From Dehalococcoidia bacterium (GTDB taxonomy: Bacteria; Chloroflexota; Dehalococcoidia; DSTF01; JACRBR01), in NCBI GenBank assembly GCA_021731085.1, contig JAKFYB010000014.1, positions 42,009-106,008 on the forward strand: DNA of 64,000 nucleotides, in the 5' to 3' direction. Below the pieces are notes generated by a model, which worked only from the letters and a program-made list of their open reading frames with translations, was not told the origin of the DNA and searched no databases. How positions within the stretch are numbered: the first letter of the stretch is position 1; every line of letters begins with the position of its first letter. The position numbers and the translations under genes were made by a program. Positions 1-10,794 of this stretch are shown one piece after another.

Positions 1-56
1 ACGCCGCCCGACTGCAGAACTTCGGCGGCGTCTTCATAGGTTGCCTTCGTGAGCAC
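1..56 (-). CDS. 5' end of an unidentified gene cut by the window edge
   Basis: A GTG codon at 54-56 (minus strand) opens a frame of 18 codons (VLTKATYEDAAEVLQSGG) that runs off the left edge. A strong GAGGAG ribosome-binding site lies at 61-66, five bases before the GTG, which supports a real start. The gene lies 57 bp downstream of the membrane-protein gene on the same strand, so the two may be cotranscribed. Too little is visible to assign a family. Confidence 0.5.
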   Translation of the reverse strand, partial: MLTKATYEDAAEVLQSGG

Positions 57-113
57 GTTCCTCCTCTATGGTTGCGGCTGGTTAGGTTTTGGGCTGTGTG
101 TGGTGATGAATCG

Positions 114-950
114 TCATCGCACCGCTGTCGCCTCTTCCGTCCGAACCGGCGGCACTTCGATCGCGTCCATCGCTTGAATTTCGAGTTCGATCCGGGCAAG
201 GGTATCGCGCAGGTGCTTTCGAGACACGCGCGATCCACTGAAGCGGCTGTTGTAGCTGAAGGGGTTATCGAGATCTTCGATGAGGAAGAGGATATAGAGG
301 AGCAAGAACGTGACGGCGCCGAACAAGAACAGCGACTCGTAGTACGGAGTCACGTCGGTCAACAGAAATGCGAGGATTAGGAGACCTGTGGCGATCTGCG
401 CGATCGTGTAGCCGGCCTTTACGAATTCCGTGTCGCGGATTGTGTCGATGCGGAGGACGGCGCGGCGAAGCAGATTCTGCTCCTGCTTCAGGCGCACGAT
501 GAAGTTCGGCTGCATCAGCGGCTCGAACGCGATGAAGAACGTCCCGAGGCCCGCGATCCTGCCGAGAAACGTGTTCGTGCGCTCTTCTTTGGCCAACCAA
601 TCGAGCATCGAGCCCATCAAGTCGTGCAAGTACACGAGGAATTCGCGCGCGATCGGCGCGCGCTTGCTCTCGAACATCGCGCGAGAGTCGTCGGCCATCG
701 TTTCGATGATGGCGGCAATTTCGCCGGGCAAGCGCTCGCTCTCTTTGTAGTCGGAAAGCGTCCCCGCGATCAGAAATCCGAGTAGAAAGACGGTCGCGGC
801 GATGAGGCTCGTGAGGATGGAGCCGAGGGCAATTGGTTCCCAACCGAGCTGATGCATGGTGAGTTTCGCGACAAGGAACACGACAACGAACGGCATGACC
901 TTGAGCGCCAGGAACCACTTGGACGCAACGATCCGATCCACGATGTCCAT
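114..950 (-). CDS. Membrane protein, bestrophin-like/DUF4239-type
   Basis: 278 residues from the ATG at 950, chosen because GGAGG sits eight bases before it; an upstream ATG at 1016 has no such site. Hydrophobic segments lie near residues 17-31, 40-62 and, as a pair, about 190-240, separated by a charged cytoplasmic block. The pair is followed by LIEDLDNPF, reminiscent of the short DLD-PF stretch after the last helix of DUF4239/bestrophin-like proteins. The C-terminal 50 residues are charged and probably coiled coil. Role unknown; the family assignment is by pattern only. It is divergent from guaA. Confidence 0.6.
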   Translation of the reverse strand: MDIVDRIVASKWFLALKVMPFVVVFLVAKLTMHQLGWEPIALGSILTSLIAATVFLLGFLIAGTLSDYKESERLPGEIAAIIETMADDSRAMFESKRAPIAREFLVYLHDLMGSMLDWLAKEERTNTFLGRIAGLGTFFIAFEPLMQPNFIVRLKQEQNLLRRAVLRIDTIRDTEFVKAGYTIAQIATGLLILAFLLTDVTPYYESLFLFGAVTFLLLYILFLIEDLDNPFSYNSRFSGSRVSRKHLRDTLARIELEIQAMDAIEVPPVRTEEATAVR

Positions 951-1156
951 CAACTGAGCCTCCAGCCAAAATCGGGACTCCGACGCGGTGAGTGCCGGTC
1001 GTGCGAGAAGTTGCATGCCGCGACGCGCTCAGGGCGCGAAATGGTATTAACTTCTTAGCAGATAGTTGCCCCGCCCCTGTACCCCTCGTAAACTGCCTTC
1101 ATCGGTCGCTAATTTGCCCAACGCAACCGGCTAACCATCTCTCAGCAGGATACGAC

Positions 1157-2818
1157 ATGCCTGATTCGCCTTCCTCCCGCCGGGTCACCGCCTCGGGCGA
1201 TGCTGAGGTTTCGACGTACCTTGAGATCGCGCGCGAAAAGGCCGGTGAGGGGCCCTCAGACGCTCCACCGACAGTGCCCGTGCAACCGGAGACTGTCGTC
1301 GTGATCGACTTCGGCTCGCAGTTCTCGATGCTGATCGCGCGGCGGATTCGCGAGTGCTCAGTGTTTTGCGAGGTGATCTCGCCTGATTCGACGTGGGCTG
1401 ACGTCGAGAAGCTGAAGCCGCGCGGGGTGATCCTGTCCGGCGGGCCGGCGAGCGTGTACGAACACGGGGCGCCGCTGACGCCGACCTGGGTCTTCGAGAA
1501 GAATCTTCCCGTGCTGGGCATCTGCTACGGCATGCAGGCGCTGGCGCACCAACTCGGCGGCAAAGTTTCACCGTCGGACCATCGCGAGTACGGGCATGCC
1601 GTCGTGCAGCAGGGTGATATCGAGTCGCCGCTGTTCACCGGGCTGCCGACGTCGTTTCCGGTGTGGATGTCGCACGGCGACCGCATAACACAACTGCCAC
1701 CGGGGTTCACGTCGGTGGCGTACAGCGACAACTCCCCGTACGCGGCGATGACGGATGGCGGGAGCAAATACGCGATCCAGTTTCACCCGGAGGTCGTGCA
1801 CACGCCGCACGGCAAGCAGATCATCGAGAACTTCCTGCACAAGATTTGCGGCTGCAAGGGTGACTGGACGCCGGGCAACTTCATCGCCGACAGCATCAAC
1901 CGCATCCGCGCGGAGGTAGGTGACGGTCGCATCATCTGCGCGCTCTCCGGCGGCGTCGATTCTGCCGTCGCGGCGACGATGATCCACAAGGCGGTGGGCG
2001 ACCAGCTCACGTGCATCTTTGTCGACAACGGCTTCATGCGGCGGGAGGAGCCGGAGCGCGTCGTCGAGGTCTTTCAGCGCAACATGGAGATCCCGCTCGT
2101 GCACGTCGATGCGGCGGAGCGCTTTCTGACGCAACTCAAGGGCGTCATCGATCCCGAGCAGAAGCGGCGCATCGTCGGCGAGACGTTCATCCGCGTGTTC
2201 GAGCAGGAAGCGGACAAGATCGGGAAGGTCGATTTCATCGCGCAGGGTACGACGTATCCGGACGTGATCGAGTCGGCGACGGGCCACGGCACGGCGGTGA
2301 AGATCAAGACGCACCACAACGTCGGCGGCCTGCCGAAGGAGATGACGTTCGCGGTTGTCGAACCGCTGCGGTACCTGTTCAAGGACGAAGTGCGGCAGGT
2401 GGGAAGTGCCCTTGGCCTTCCTGACGAGATGGTGTTTCGGCAGCCGTTCCCCGGGCCGGGGCTGTCGATTCGGATTATCGGCGAAGTGACGGCTGAGCGT
2501 GTCGCTGTGCTGCAGGCGGCGGACTGGATCGTGATGTCGGAGATTAAGAACGCAAAGCTCTACGGCGACCTGTGGCAGTCGTTCGCGGTGCTTACGGACA
2601 CGCGCAGTGTTGGCGTTATGGGCGACTTCCGCACGTACGGCCATGTCGTCGCGCTGCGGGCGGTGACGGCTGAGGACGCGATGACGGCGGACTGGGCGCG
2701 GTTACCGTACGAGGTGCTGGCGCGCATCAGCAGCCGCATCGTGAATGAAGTGCCGGGCGTGAACCGCGTCGTCTACGACATCACGTCGAAGCCGCCGGGA
2801 ACGATCGAATGGGAATAG
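1157..2818 (+). CDS. guaA: GMP synthase (glutamine-hydrolysing)
   Basis: Converts XMP to GMP with ATP and glutamine, the last step of guanylate synthesis in the cytosol. An N-terminal class I glutamine amidotransferase domain carries the nucleophile in GICYGMQ and the catalytic pair in FHPEV. The ATP-pyrophosphatase domain has the P-loop SGGVDS. The dimerisation domain contains [10 protein letters not shown] and HHNVGGLP and ends in the family terminus KPPGTIEWE. The start at 1157 gives 553 residues, about 30 more than usual; the extension (MPDSPSSRR onward) is polar and probably disordered. The frame stays open further upstream but without family similarity. It heads the purine genes on this strand. 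Confidence 0.96.
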   Translation: MPDSPSSRRVTASGDAEVSTYLEIAREKAGEGPSDAPPTVPVQPETVVVIDFGSQFSMLIARRIRECSVFCEVISPDSTWADVEKLKPRGVILSGGPASVYEHGAPLTPTWVFEKNLPVLGICYGMQALAHQLGGKVSPSDHREYGHAVVQQGDIESPLFTGLPTSFPVWMSHGDRITQLPPGFTSVAYSDNSPYAAMTDGGSKYAIQFHPEVVHTPHGKQIIENFLHKICGCKGDWTPGNFIADSINRIRAEVGDGRIICALSGGVDSAVAATMIHKAVGDQLTCIFVDNGFMRREEPERVVEVFQRNMEIPLVHVDAAERFLTQLKGVIDPEQKRRIVGETFIRVFEQEADKIGKVDFIAQGTTYPDVIESATGHGTAVKIKTHHNVGGLPKEMTFAVVEPLRYLFKDEVRQVGSALGLPDEMVFRQPFPGPGLSIRIIGEVTAERVAVLQAADWIVMSEIKNAKLYGDLWQSFAVLTDTRSVGVMGDFRTYGHVVALRAVTAEDAMTADWARLPYEVLARISSRIVNEVPGVNRVVYDITSKPPGTIEWE

Positions 2819-2845
2819 GAAGTCGGAAGTCAGATGTCGGATCGC
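2819..2845. repeat. GAAGTCNGA-type microrepeat
   Basis: Directly after the guaA stop, GGAAGTCGGAAGTCAGATG repeats the unit GGAAGTC/AGATGTC. Similar GTC-rich tracts occur at 47428-47462 and 49008-49036. They are short, degenerate and intergenic or at a gene start. Confidence 0.5.
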
Positions 2846-2852
2846 AGTAGCG

Positions 2853-2870
2853 GCGGAGCTTTAGCTCCGC
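2853..2870. repeat. Intergenic hairpin, GGAGC family
   Basis: GCGGAGC-TTTA-GCTCCGC, a perfect 7-bp stem (8 bp with a two-base loop) in the guaA-purD gap. It belongs to the dispersed hairpin family described in the findings. There is no T-run, so it is not an obvious terminator. Confidence 0.65.
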
Positions 2871-2902
2871 TTCAGTGTTCCTGACAGATCGAATGGCTGG
2901 GC

Positions 2903-4216
2903 ATGGCAACCAACGTACTTCTTATAGGTTCTGGCGGACGCGAGCATGCGATCGCCTGGAAGCTGCGGCAGTCGCCACTGCTTGGCGAGCTTACGATTGC
3001 GCCGGGGAATGCTGGTGTCGGTCAGATCGCTGACTTGGCAGAGCTTTCGGTGCCGAACGCGCATGCTTCGGATGCGGAGGCGGCCGCCTTTGGGGATGCT
3101 GTGATCGCGATTGCGCGCGAACGGCGGGCTGACTTCGTGATCGTGGCGCAGGATGATCCGCTGGCACTGGGGTTGGTGGACATGCTGGAGGCGGCGGGGA
3201 TCAGGGCCTTCGGGCCGACGAAAGCTGCCGCGCAGATCGAGGCTTCGAAGGCGTTCGCGAAGGACCTGATGCGGCGTCACCGTATCCCGATGAGCGAGTC
3301 GGCGCGGTTCGATGACTTCGAGGCGGCGCGCGCGTACATCGAATCGCGGGCGTGCGATGTTGTCGTGAAGGCGGACGGATTGTTCGTCGGCAAAGGTACG
3401 GTGGTGCCGGGTTCGCGCGCGGAAGCGATCGACGTGCTGCGGTCGATACTCGTCGAAGGCGAAATGGGCGCGGCAGGACGGACGGTTGTGATCGAGGACA
3501 TGCTGTCGGGGCCGGAGACGTCGGCGATGGCATTTACGGACGGCGAGACGGTCGTACACATGCCTTTCTCGTGCGACCACAAGGCGATTTTCGACGGCAA
3601 CCGTGGGCCGAATACCGGCGGCATGGGCGTATACAGCCCGCCTGGCTGGCTTACGCCGACGGACGCCGACTTCATCCGCAAGAAAGTGACAGAGGAGGCG
3701 GTGCGGGCGATGGCGGCGGACGGCGTGCTGTTTCGCGGAATCCTATATCCGGGCCTGTTCGTTACAGCTGACGGGCCGCGGGTGATCGAATTCAATGCGC
3801 GGTTCGGTGATCCGGAGGCGGAGTGTCTGCTACCGCTGCTCGAAAGCGATCTGCTGGAGATCATGCTCGCCTGCACGGACGGGACGCTCGACCGCGTCGA
3901 TGTGCGATGGTCGGATCAGGCGTCAGTCACGGTGATGGTGGCGTCGGGCGGGTATCCGGGGCCATACGAGCGCGGCAAGCGCATCGATGGGTTAGACGCG
4001 GTCGATTCAGACGTTGTCGTGTTTCACGCGGGCACCAAGCGCGGCGATGACGGTAGCTTCCTTACGAACGGAGGACGTGTGCTTGGGATCGCTGCACTGG
4101 CTCCGACGATGGAGGCGGCGCGCGCGAAGGCATACGCCAACGTCAAGCGCATTCGGTTCGACGGGATGCAATACCGGACGGACATCGGCGCAAGTGCGGC
4201 GGCGGTGACAGCGTGA
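2903..4216 (+). CDS. purD: Phosphoribosylamine-glycine ligase
   Basis: Second step of purine synthesis: joins glycine to phosphoribosylamine with ATP to give GAR. 437 residues, normal for the family. The N-terminal fold opens with VLLIGSGGREHAIAWKL, the ATP-grasp domain has VVKADGLFVGKGTVV, and the signature NRGPNTGGMG and RFGDPEAECLLPLL are present. It starts at ATG 2903 after an 84-bp gap and its stop overlaps the purK start (GTGA), so purD-purK-purE are translationally coupled. Confidence 0.96.
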   Translation: MATNVLLIGSGGREHAIAWKLRQSPLLGELTIAPGNAGVGQIADLAELSVPNAHASDAEAAAFGDAVIAIARERRADFVIVAQDDPLALGLVDMLEAAGIRAFGPTKAAAQIEASKAFAKDLMRRHRIPMSESARFDDFEAARAYIESRACDVVVKADGLFVGKGTVVPGSRAEAIDVLRSILVEGEMGAAGRTVVIEDMLSGPETSAMAFTDGETVVHMPFSCDHKAIFDGNRGPNTGGMGVYSPPGWLTPTDADFIRKKVTEEAVRAMAADGVLFRGILYPGLFVTADGPRVIEFNARFGDPEAECLLPLLESDLLEIMLACTDGTLDRVDVRWSDQASVTVMVASGGYPGPYERGKRIDGLDAVDSDVVVFHAGTKRGDDGSFLTNGGRVLGIAALAPTMEAARAKAYANVKRIRFDGMQYRTDIGASAAAVTA

Positions 4217-5352
4217 CGCTACCGACCGTGGGCATCGTGGGCGCGGGGCAGCTCGCGCGGATGATGTACCAGGCCGCGATCCCCCTCGAAATCCCTGTGC
4301 GGCTTCTCGCTGTACGAGACGAGGACGGCGCGGCGCTCATCGCCCGCGACGTGATGATCGGCCAGGCTGACTCGCTCGACGACCTGCGCGCGTTTGCGGC
4401 CACATGCGACATCGTCACCTTCGACCACGAACTCGTGGAGCCCGAACACCTGCGCACGCTGGAGAGCGAAGGCGTTGTGCTGAGACCCGGTGCGATGACG
4501 GCGTCCGTCGTCGTCGACAAGCGTGACCAGCGTGCCGCCATGCAGCGGATCGGCGCGCCGACGCCGGCGCATCGCGAGGTCGCGACGACGGACGAAATCG
4601 CGGCGTTCGCGCGCGAGCACGGATGGCCGATTGTACTGAAGGCGGCGCGCGGGGGTTACGACGGGCGGGGCGTGTGGATATGCGCCGACGTTACGTCAGC
4701 GGGCGACGTGTTCGCGCTGATGCAAGGGCGACCACTGCTGGTGGAGGCATTCGTGCGGATCGAGAGCGAGTTTGCGGTGCAGGTGGCGCGACGCCCGGCC
4801 GGCGAGATGGTTGCGTACCCCGCTGTCGACACGGTGCAGCGGGACGGCGCATTTCACGAGAGCATCGCGCCGTCGTCAGTCCCGCACGCGCGTGCGCAAG
4901 AAGCTGCGGCCATCGCCATGCGGATAGCCGACGCGATCGGCTGCGTCGGGATGCTTGCGGTGGAGTTTTTCCTCGCGGACGGCCATCTGCTTACGAACGA
5001 GCTTGCGGCGCGACCACACAATAGTGCGCACTATACGATCGAGGGCTGCGTGACCTCGCAGTTCGAGAACCATATGCGGGCCGTCAGCGATCTGCCACTC
5101 GGTTCGACTGCGCTCACTGCGCCATTCGTCGCGACAGTCAATGCATTCGGACCGAAGGATGGGTCTGATCCTGCCGATACACTTGCGGATGCGCTGTCGG
5201 TCGAAGGAGCGCACGTGCACCTCTACGGCAAGCCGCCGCGCTCGGGCCGAAAGCTCGGGCATGTGACGGTGACGGGAGAGGATCGAGGCGACGTGTTGAA
5301 TCGAGCGCGAACGGCCGCGAACATCCTGATGCGCGGACAAGGAGCGACGTAA
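4213..5352 (+). CDS. purK: 5-(carboxyamino)imidazole ribonucleotide synthase
   Basis: ATP-grasp enzyme that carboxylates AIR on N5 with bicarbonate to give N5-CAIR, the substrate of the next gene product PurE. 379 residues. Recognised by the N-terminal [13 protein letters not shown], by TFDHELVE, by the ATP-grasp stretch [15 protein letters not shown], and by the metal-binding region [15 protein letters not shown], where PurK proteins carry E-x-APRPHNSGH. It starts with GTG at 4213, overlapping the purD stop by four bases, and ends TAATG into purE. Confidence 0.95.
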   Translation: MTLPTVGIVGAGQLARMMYQAAIPLEIPVRLLAVRDEDGAALIARDVMIGQADSLDDLRAFAATCDIVTFDHELVEPEHLRTLESEGVVLRPGAMTASVVVDKRDQRAAMQRIGAPTPAHREVATTDEIAAFAREHGWPIVLKAARGGYDGRGVWICADVTSAGDVFALMQGRPLLVEAFVRIESEFAVQVARRPAGEMVAYPAVDTVQRDGAFHESIAPSSVPHARAQEAAAIAMRIADAIGCVGMLAVEFFLADGHLLTNELAARPHNSAHYTIEGCVTSQFENHMRAVSDLPLGSTALTAPFVATVNAFGPKDGSDPADTLADALSVEGAHVHLYGKPPRSGRKLGHVTVTGEDRGDVLNRARTAANILMRGQGAT

Positions 5353-5861
5353 TGGCCACTCAAACCAAGGCGAAGCCCGTCGTCGGCGTCATCATGGGCA
5401 GTGACAGCGACCTTCCGGTCATGCAGGCCGCTGCCGACGTGCTGACCGAGTTCGGCGTTGCGCACGAGGTACGCGTCGTCTCCGCGCACCGCACGCCGGA
5501 CGAAATGCTGGCGTACGCACACGGAGCGGCCGGTCGCGGGCTGCGGGTGATCATCGCCGGGGCTGGCGGGGCGGCGCATCTGCCAGGCATGGTGGCGTCA
5601 GCGACGACGTTGCCCGTGATCGGCGTGCCAGTGCCGTTGCTGCACCTGTCGGGGTTGGACTCGCTGCTGTCGATCGTGCAGATGCCGGCGGGCGTTCCAG
5701 TCGCGACGATGTCGATCGGTGGCGCGAAGAACGCGGGGTTGTTGGCTGTGCGGATTCTTGCGTCTGGCGACGCGGCGCTGCGGAAGAAGCTCGAGCGCTA
5801 CGCGCGTGAGATGGCTGCCACAGTAAAGGCGAAGGACGAAGCCATTCAGCGCAGCGGTTGA
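5352..5861 (+). CDS. purE: N5-carboxyaminoimidazole ribonucleotide mutase (class I PurE)
   Basis: Moves the carboxylate of N5-CAIR to C4 to give CAIR. 169 residues, normal. Class I signatures are [13 protein letters not shown] near the N terminus and [12 protein letters not shown]; the glycine-rich stretch [14 protein letters not shown] follows. The presence of PurK next door fits the bacterial two-step class I route. The ATG shares its A with the purK stop (TAATG). The C-terminal tail is lysine-rich. Confidence 0.96.
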   Translation: MATQTKAKPVVGVIMGSDSDLPVMQAAADVLTEFGVAHEVRVVSAHRTPDEMLAYAHGAAGRGLRVIIAGAGGAAHLPGMVASATTLPVIGVPVPLLHLSGLDSLLSIVQMPAGVPVATMSIGGAKNAGLLAVRILASGDAALRKKLERYAREMAATVKAKDEAIQRSG

Positions 5862-6352
5862 CCTCCCACCTCTGGCACCAGCCGCGTCTGCGGCGCTAGT
5901 GCCTTTGACTGGCCCTCGCACAGTTACCGCATGTCACTAGCCCTGCACCGACGGGCTTGAACTGGGCGGGCCGACCTCGCAATGGTCGTAGAGGGATCTT
6001 GCGGACCGGGCTTCCATCCCCATCATCCTCGTGAAGCCTCGCCGCCGGTGCACTTCCGTCCAGAAGCGTGACTTGCAGCCTGTTGCGCTTTGTTGTGTAG
6101 CTCACGGCGGCGAGCTTAGCCGGAGGCATGGCGAAGAAGGCAACCTTGGCTCGGTCGGGCGATTCGTCGGTAGGCGTCCCTTTGGTTAGACTGCGGCGTG
6201 AACCCCAATTCGACCTCATTTCAGGCGCCACGTCAGCCAAAGGCAGGCACTACAGCGACGTACGCGTCCGGGCGCGGCAAGCAGCGCCTCTACATCGCGG
6301 CACCCCAACGCGGGCGCAGCAGGCTGCGCCCCTACACGACGATGGTGGTTTC
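5862..6352. other. Gap of 490 bp between purE and purB
   Basis: No convincing gene. A minus-strand frame (6129 to 5896, about 77 codons, with one TCGNC motif) is open but lacks a ribosome-binding site and any family I recognise. The gap holds an imperfect hairpin at about 5873-5902 (GGCAC...GTGCC) just after purE, and two hairpin-family copies near 6271-6288 and 6312-6331. purB also has an open frame upstream to 6128 with no family character; TAGACT at 6187-6192 is a possible -10 for purB but no good -35 goes with it. Confidence 0.5.
6312..6331. repeat. Intergenic hairpin, CTAC-tailed
   Basis: GGGCGCAG-CAGG-CTGCGCCC, a perfect stem followed by CCTAC. A shorter relative (GGCGC...GCGCC then CTCTAC) lies 25 bp upstream at 6271-6288. 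Both sit 20-80 bp before the purB start. Confidence 0.6.
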
Positions 6353-7645
6353 ATGATCGAGCGGTATTCGCGGCCGGCGATGGCGAAGATTTGGACCGAA
6401 GAGGGGAAACTCGACCGGTGGTTGCAGGTTGAGATCGCTGTTGTCGATGCGTGGGCGGATGTGGGTCGCGTGCCGCGCGAGGATGCGGAGAAGATTCATG
6501 GCGCGAAGTACGTACTCGATGATGTGATGCGGTACCAGGCCGAGACGCATCACGATGTGACGGCGTTCTTGAAGTCGGTCGCAGACTCGCTAGGGCCGGA
6601 GGGGCGCTGGGTGCATCTGGGGCTGACCTCGCAGGATGTATGGGACACGGCGACGGCGCTGCAACTGCGCGACGCGGCGACCATCCTCGACGAAGATCTC
6701 GCGGCGCTGCGGGAGGTGCTCGAACGGCGGGCGCTGGAGTTCAAGGACACGCTCTGCATCGGACGCACACACGGCGTTCACGCGGAGCCGACGACGTTCG
6801 GGCTGAAACTTTCGGGCTGGGTAAGCGAGATTCGCCGGTCGCAGGGGCGGTTGGCCGAGGCGAAGGCACAGATCTCGTTCGGGAAGATCAGCGGCGCGGT
6901 GGGCACGCACGCGACGGTGCCGCCGGATGTCGAAGAAAAGGTGTGCATGCACCTGGGCCTGCTGCCGGAGCCCGTGAGCACGCAGGTCGTTCCGCGCGAC
7001 CGGCACGCGTACTTCATCGCGACGCTGGCGCTGATCGCGTCCGGTCTGGAGCGCATGGCGCAGGAGATCCGGCATCTCCAGCGCACAGAGGTGCTTGAGG
7101 CGGAGGAGCCGTTTGCGGAGGGGCAGACGGGCTCGAGCGCGATGCCGCACAAGCGAAATCCGGAGCTGTGCGAGCGCATATGCGGGCTGGCGCGGGTGAT
7201 CCGGGGCAATGCGCTGACCTCTTTCGAGAACGTAGCACTGTGGCACGAGCGCGACATCTCGCACTCGTCGACGGAGCGCATCACGTTCCCCGACGCGACG
7301 ATCCTGCTCGACTACATCACGGACATGTTCACGGGGATCATGTCGGGCCTGAATGTGTACCCGGAGCGGATGCGTGAGAATCTCGAGATCACGCAGGGGC
7401 TGGTGTTTTCGCAGCGTGTGCTGCTGGCGCTGATCGAAACGGGGCTGTCGCGGCAGGATGCGTACGCGATCGTGCAGCGGAACTCGATGCAGGCCTGGAA
7501 AGCGCGCACGCCGTTCCGCGGACTGCTCGATGCTGATCCCGATGTGACATCGCGCCTGGATGCGGCGACCCTCGATGCAATCTTCGACTACGGCGTCTAC
7601 ATGCAACATGTCGATGCGAGCTTTCGGCGGCTGGGGCTTCTGTAG
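6353..7645 (+). CDS. purB: Adenylosuccinate lyase
   Basis: Cleaves SAICAR to AICAR and adenylosuccinate to AMP, releasing fumarate. 430 residues from the ATG at 6353 (MIERYSRPAM), the usual PurB N terminus; the open frame further upstream has no family similarity. Signature of the fumarase/aspartase superfamily: SSAMPHKRNP. Catalytic histidines are expected in GRTHGVHAEP and in the TSQDVWDT region. It is separated from purE by a hairpin-containing gap, so it may have its own promoter. Confidence 0.95.
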   Translation: MIERYSRPAMAKIWTEEGKLDRWLQVEIAVVDAWADVGRVPREDAEKIHGAKYVLDDVMRYQAETHHDVTAFLKSVADSLGPEGRWVHLGLTSQDVWDTATALQLRDAATILDEDLAALREVLERRALEFKDTLCIGRTHGVHAEPTTFGLKLSGWVSEIRRSQGRLAEAKAQISFGKISGAVGTHATVPPDVEEKVCMHLGLLPEPVSTQVVPRDRHAYFIATLALIASGLERMAQEIRHLQRTEVLEAEEPFAEGQTGSSAMPHKRNPELCERICGLARVIRGNALTSFENVALWHERDISHSSTERITFPDATILLDYITDMFTGIMSGLNVYPERMRENLEITQGLVFSQRVLLALIETGLSRQDAYAIVQRNSMQAWKARTPFRGLLDADPDVTSRLDAATLDAIFDYGVYMQHVDASFRRLGLL

Positions 7646-7663
7646 CGCCATGGACGGTGACCA

Positions 7664-8532
7664 TTGCAGGACCCACAGCAGCCAATAACGCGCCCGCTCC
7701 GCGGGATGTACGAACTCGACGAGATCGTCGGCTATTCGTACAAGGTCTACCTGCGCGACTTCGCGGCGTTCTTCTCACTTGCGCTGCTGACGGCACCGTT
7801 GCAGATGTTGATGGGCGTGCTGTCGCAGACGTTCAAGTCTGAAGCAGCAGCGAGTGCGATTAGCCTGCTGCAGTTTCCGCAATTGTTCGTTTCACTCGTA
7901 GTCGCTGCTGGACTGGTGCACGAGATACATCGCGGCACCGGCGGCGAGAGGCCATCGGTGACGGGCGGGCTTGATGCGGCATTCGAGCGATTCGGGGCGG
8001 TGTTCAAGACGACGTTGCTGATATTCGCGATGGCGTTTCTGGCGTTCTTTGCTGCGCCGTTTCTTGCGATCTACTGGCTGTTCAACAAGGACGCAACGAT
8101 CGACGGGAAGCGCAACTGGTGGCTGGCAATCGTGCCGTTCGCGTTGCTCATGTACCTGTCGATCCGGTGGGCGTTCAGCACGCAGGCTGTGATGATCCAG
8201 GGGAAGAACAACTGGGCGGCACTCGACGATAGTGCGGCGGCAGTGCGCGGCATGTGGTGGCGGACGTTCGGCATCATGCTGGTTGTGGCGCTGATCGTAA
8301 TCGGGCCGTCGATGCTGGCACAGCTCGCTACGTTTCTGCCGCCCCTTGCTGCCGCTTCGATCATCGCGGCGGTCTCGGCGCTCGTGCTGCCGTTCGCAAT
8401 CATCGCGCAGACCTTGCTGTACTACGACCTGACGACGCGGCAGGCGCTTGCTGCCGCAAACGCCGTGGAGAGTGCTCATACGGGCGCAGATCCCACGGAG
8501 CTACCATCTGCAAGTGAAACGGAGACACTCAA

Positions 8533-8536
<4 letters not shown>
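7664..8536 (+). CDS. Polytopic membrane protein of unknown function
   Basis: About 290 residues with five or six hydrophobic helices (near residues 40-58, 68-86, 120-145, 155-172, 205-225 and 230-255) and a short cytoplasmic N terminus containing ELDEIVGYSYKVYLRD. The start is uncertain: a TTG at 7664 follows GGACGGTGA, and an ATG at 7706 would give 276 residues. It lies between purB and purC and its stop overlaps the purC ATG, so it is cotranscribed with purine genes. No known transporter motif is seen; a link to purine metabolism is only positional. Confidence 0.7.
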
Positions 8537-9416
<880 letters not shown>

Positions 9417-9417
<1 letters not shown>

Positions 9418-10073
9418 TGACCACGGACGTGACGACGGAGATTGTGCCTGCGCGCGCTGGCCACGCGGACTTCATCGCGTGGGTGCAGCTTGCGGCGTCG
9501 CGGTCGCACACGGACACGAGCATCTGGGAGGTGTACGTCGACCGCGGTGAGGCGACGGCGCTGGCGTTCTTGAAGGCGCTTAACTCCACCGACAAGCCGC
9601 ACTACGGGCATATCTCGACGTTCAAGGTGCTGGAGGTCGATGGCACGCCAGCGGCTGCGATGTGCGGGTACTTCAACGAAGAGTTGGGGATGGCGCAGCT
9701 CATCCCGGCATTCGGCATCGCAAGCGAGGCCGTCGGGATGACACAGGCCGACGTCGCCGCCGGCATGGCGCGCATAGCCTCTTACCAGAATTGCGCGGCG
9801 ACACACGTGCCGGGCGCGTGGATCGTCGAGTGGGTGGCGACGCTGCCGGAGTATCGGCGGCAGGGGCTCATCGATCTGCTGCTGGCGCACACTATCGAGA
9901 ACGGGCGCAAGCGCGGGGCGAGGGTCGCGGAGATCGGCGTGCTCATCGGGAACGACAAGGCGCAGAGCGCGTACGAGAAGGCCGGGTTCGTGCAGGTGCA
10001 GGAGTTGCGCGACGCCGACTACGAGGCGGCGTTTCACACGCCGGGGATGCGGCTGCTGCGGCGGGACATCTAG
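9417..10073 (+). CDS. GNAT-family N-acetyltransferase
   Basis: 218 residues. The acetyl-CoA-binding motif A is seen in EYRRQGLIDLLLAH and the following strand/helix, with the motif B end in AQSAYEKAGF. The N-terminal half (about 120 residues) is longer than a minimal GNAT domain. A strong AAGGAGGT at 9403-9409 and a TGATG overlap with purC support the ATG at 9417. Substrate unknown; cotranscription with purC is likely from the overlap. Confidence 0.85.
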
Positions 10074-10081
10074 ACGGCGAC

Positions 10082-10103
10082 GCGCGGGCTGAAAAGCCCG
10101 CGC
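10082..10103. repeat. Intergenic hairpin with GAAA tetraloop
   Basis: GCGCGGGCT-GAAA-AGCCCGCGC, a perfect 9-bp stem capped by a GNRA tetraloop, just after the acetyltransferase stop. An imperfect copy follows at about 10139-10160 (GCGGGGCT-GAAA-AGCGCGCGC then TAC). Both belong to the dispersed hairpin family. Confidence 0.7.
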
Positions 10104-10172
10104 TCCGTCGACACAAGCACTCCACTTCAACCACCACGCGGGGCTGAAAAGCGCGCGCTACGGCTCGAGCGA

Positions 10173-10421
10173 TTACTTGTTGTCGTCGAGCTTGTCGAGG
10201 CGGCCGTACATGCCTTTCTCGACCGTGGCGTGGTTGATCGCGAACGACATCACGAGGCCAACAGCCGCGGCAATGCCACCGGCTATAGCGAGCCATCCCA
10301 TGTCGTCGCTGGCGGCGCCGATGCCGAGGGCGATGAGGCCGATGACGCCGACGAGAACGCCGACATAGGGCTCGGCGTGGCCTTCTTCTCCGCTTGAGAG
10401 TGCGGTCTTCAGGTTCTTCAT
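10173..10421 (-). CDS. Small two-helix membrane protein
   Basis: 82 residues. Two hydrophobic helices (about residues 19-36 and 42-62, the latter alanine/glycine-rich) are flanked by a charged N terminus (MKNLKTALSSGEEGHAEP) and a charged C terminus (GRLDKLDDNK). ATG at 10421 follows AGGAAGGAAA. It is oriented against the purine genes, between the acetyltransferase and purS. Family and role unknown. Confidence 0.7.
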   Translation of the reverse strand: MKNLKTALSSGEEGHAEPYVGVLVGVIGLIALGIGAASDDMGWLAIAGGIAAAVGLVMSFAINHATVEKGMYGRLDKLDDNK

Positions 10422-10526
10422 GGTCAAGTTTCCTTCCTCGATGTTGTGTACCAGTGCGTAGAGCGTACGCTGGCGGGCGGCTGCGGGCCAACGACATTCC
10501 GTGAAGGCCGTGGTGCCGCTATCCTG

Positions 10527-10790
10527 ATGGCGATGTTCCTCGCGCGCGTCTACGTCACCTTGAAGCCTGCTGTCAATGACCCGCCCGGTCTCACGATCCG
10601 AGGTGGGCTGCACTCGCTCGGGTTCAAGTCGGTTGAATCCGTTCGCGCTGGCAAGTACATGGAGATCAAAGTCGACGCTGGGTCGCAGGCGGACGCGGAG
10701 GCGCAGGTCACGGAGATGTGCCAGAAGCTGCTGGCGAACCCGGTGATCGAAGACTTCCGATTCACTGTCGAGGAACTCGTCACGGCGTAG
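10527..10790 (+). CDS. purS: PurS subunit of FGAM synthase
   Basis: Small subunit that bridges PurL and PurQ in formylglycinamidine ribonucleotide synthase. 87 residues (85 if ATG 10533 is used), normal for PurS. Pattern of the family: ARVYVTLKPAVNDPPG, then GFKSVESVRAGKYMEI, then CQKLLANPVIEDFRF. Neither start has a strong ribosome-binding site. Its usual partners purQ and purL are not next to it: a methyltransferase follows after four bases, so they must lie elsewhere. Confidence 0.9.
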   Translation: MAMFLARVYVTLKPAVNDPPGLTIRGGLHSLGFKSVESVRAGKYMEIKVDAGSQADAEAQVTEMCQKLLANPVIEDFRFTVEELVTA

Positions 10791-10794
10791 CCTC

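Noticed and set aside
1568..2644. Long minus-strand frame (358 codons) opposite guaA
   Set aside because: Arg/His-rich antisense shadow of a certain gene; no ribosome-binding site or family motif.
5896..6240. Minus-strand ORF in the purE-purB gap
   Set aside because: No ribosome-binding site, no known family, and it contains an end hairpin; kept only as a note in the gap entry.
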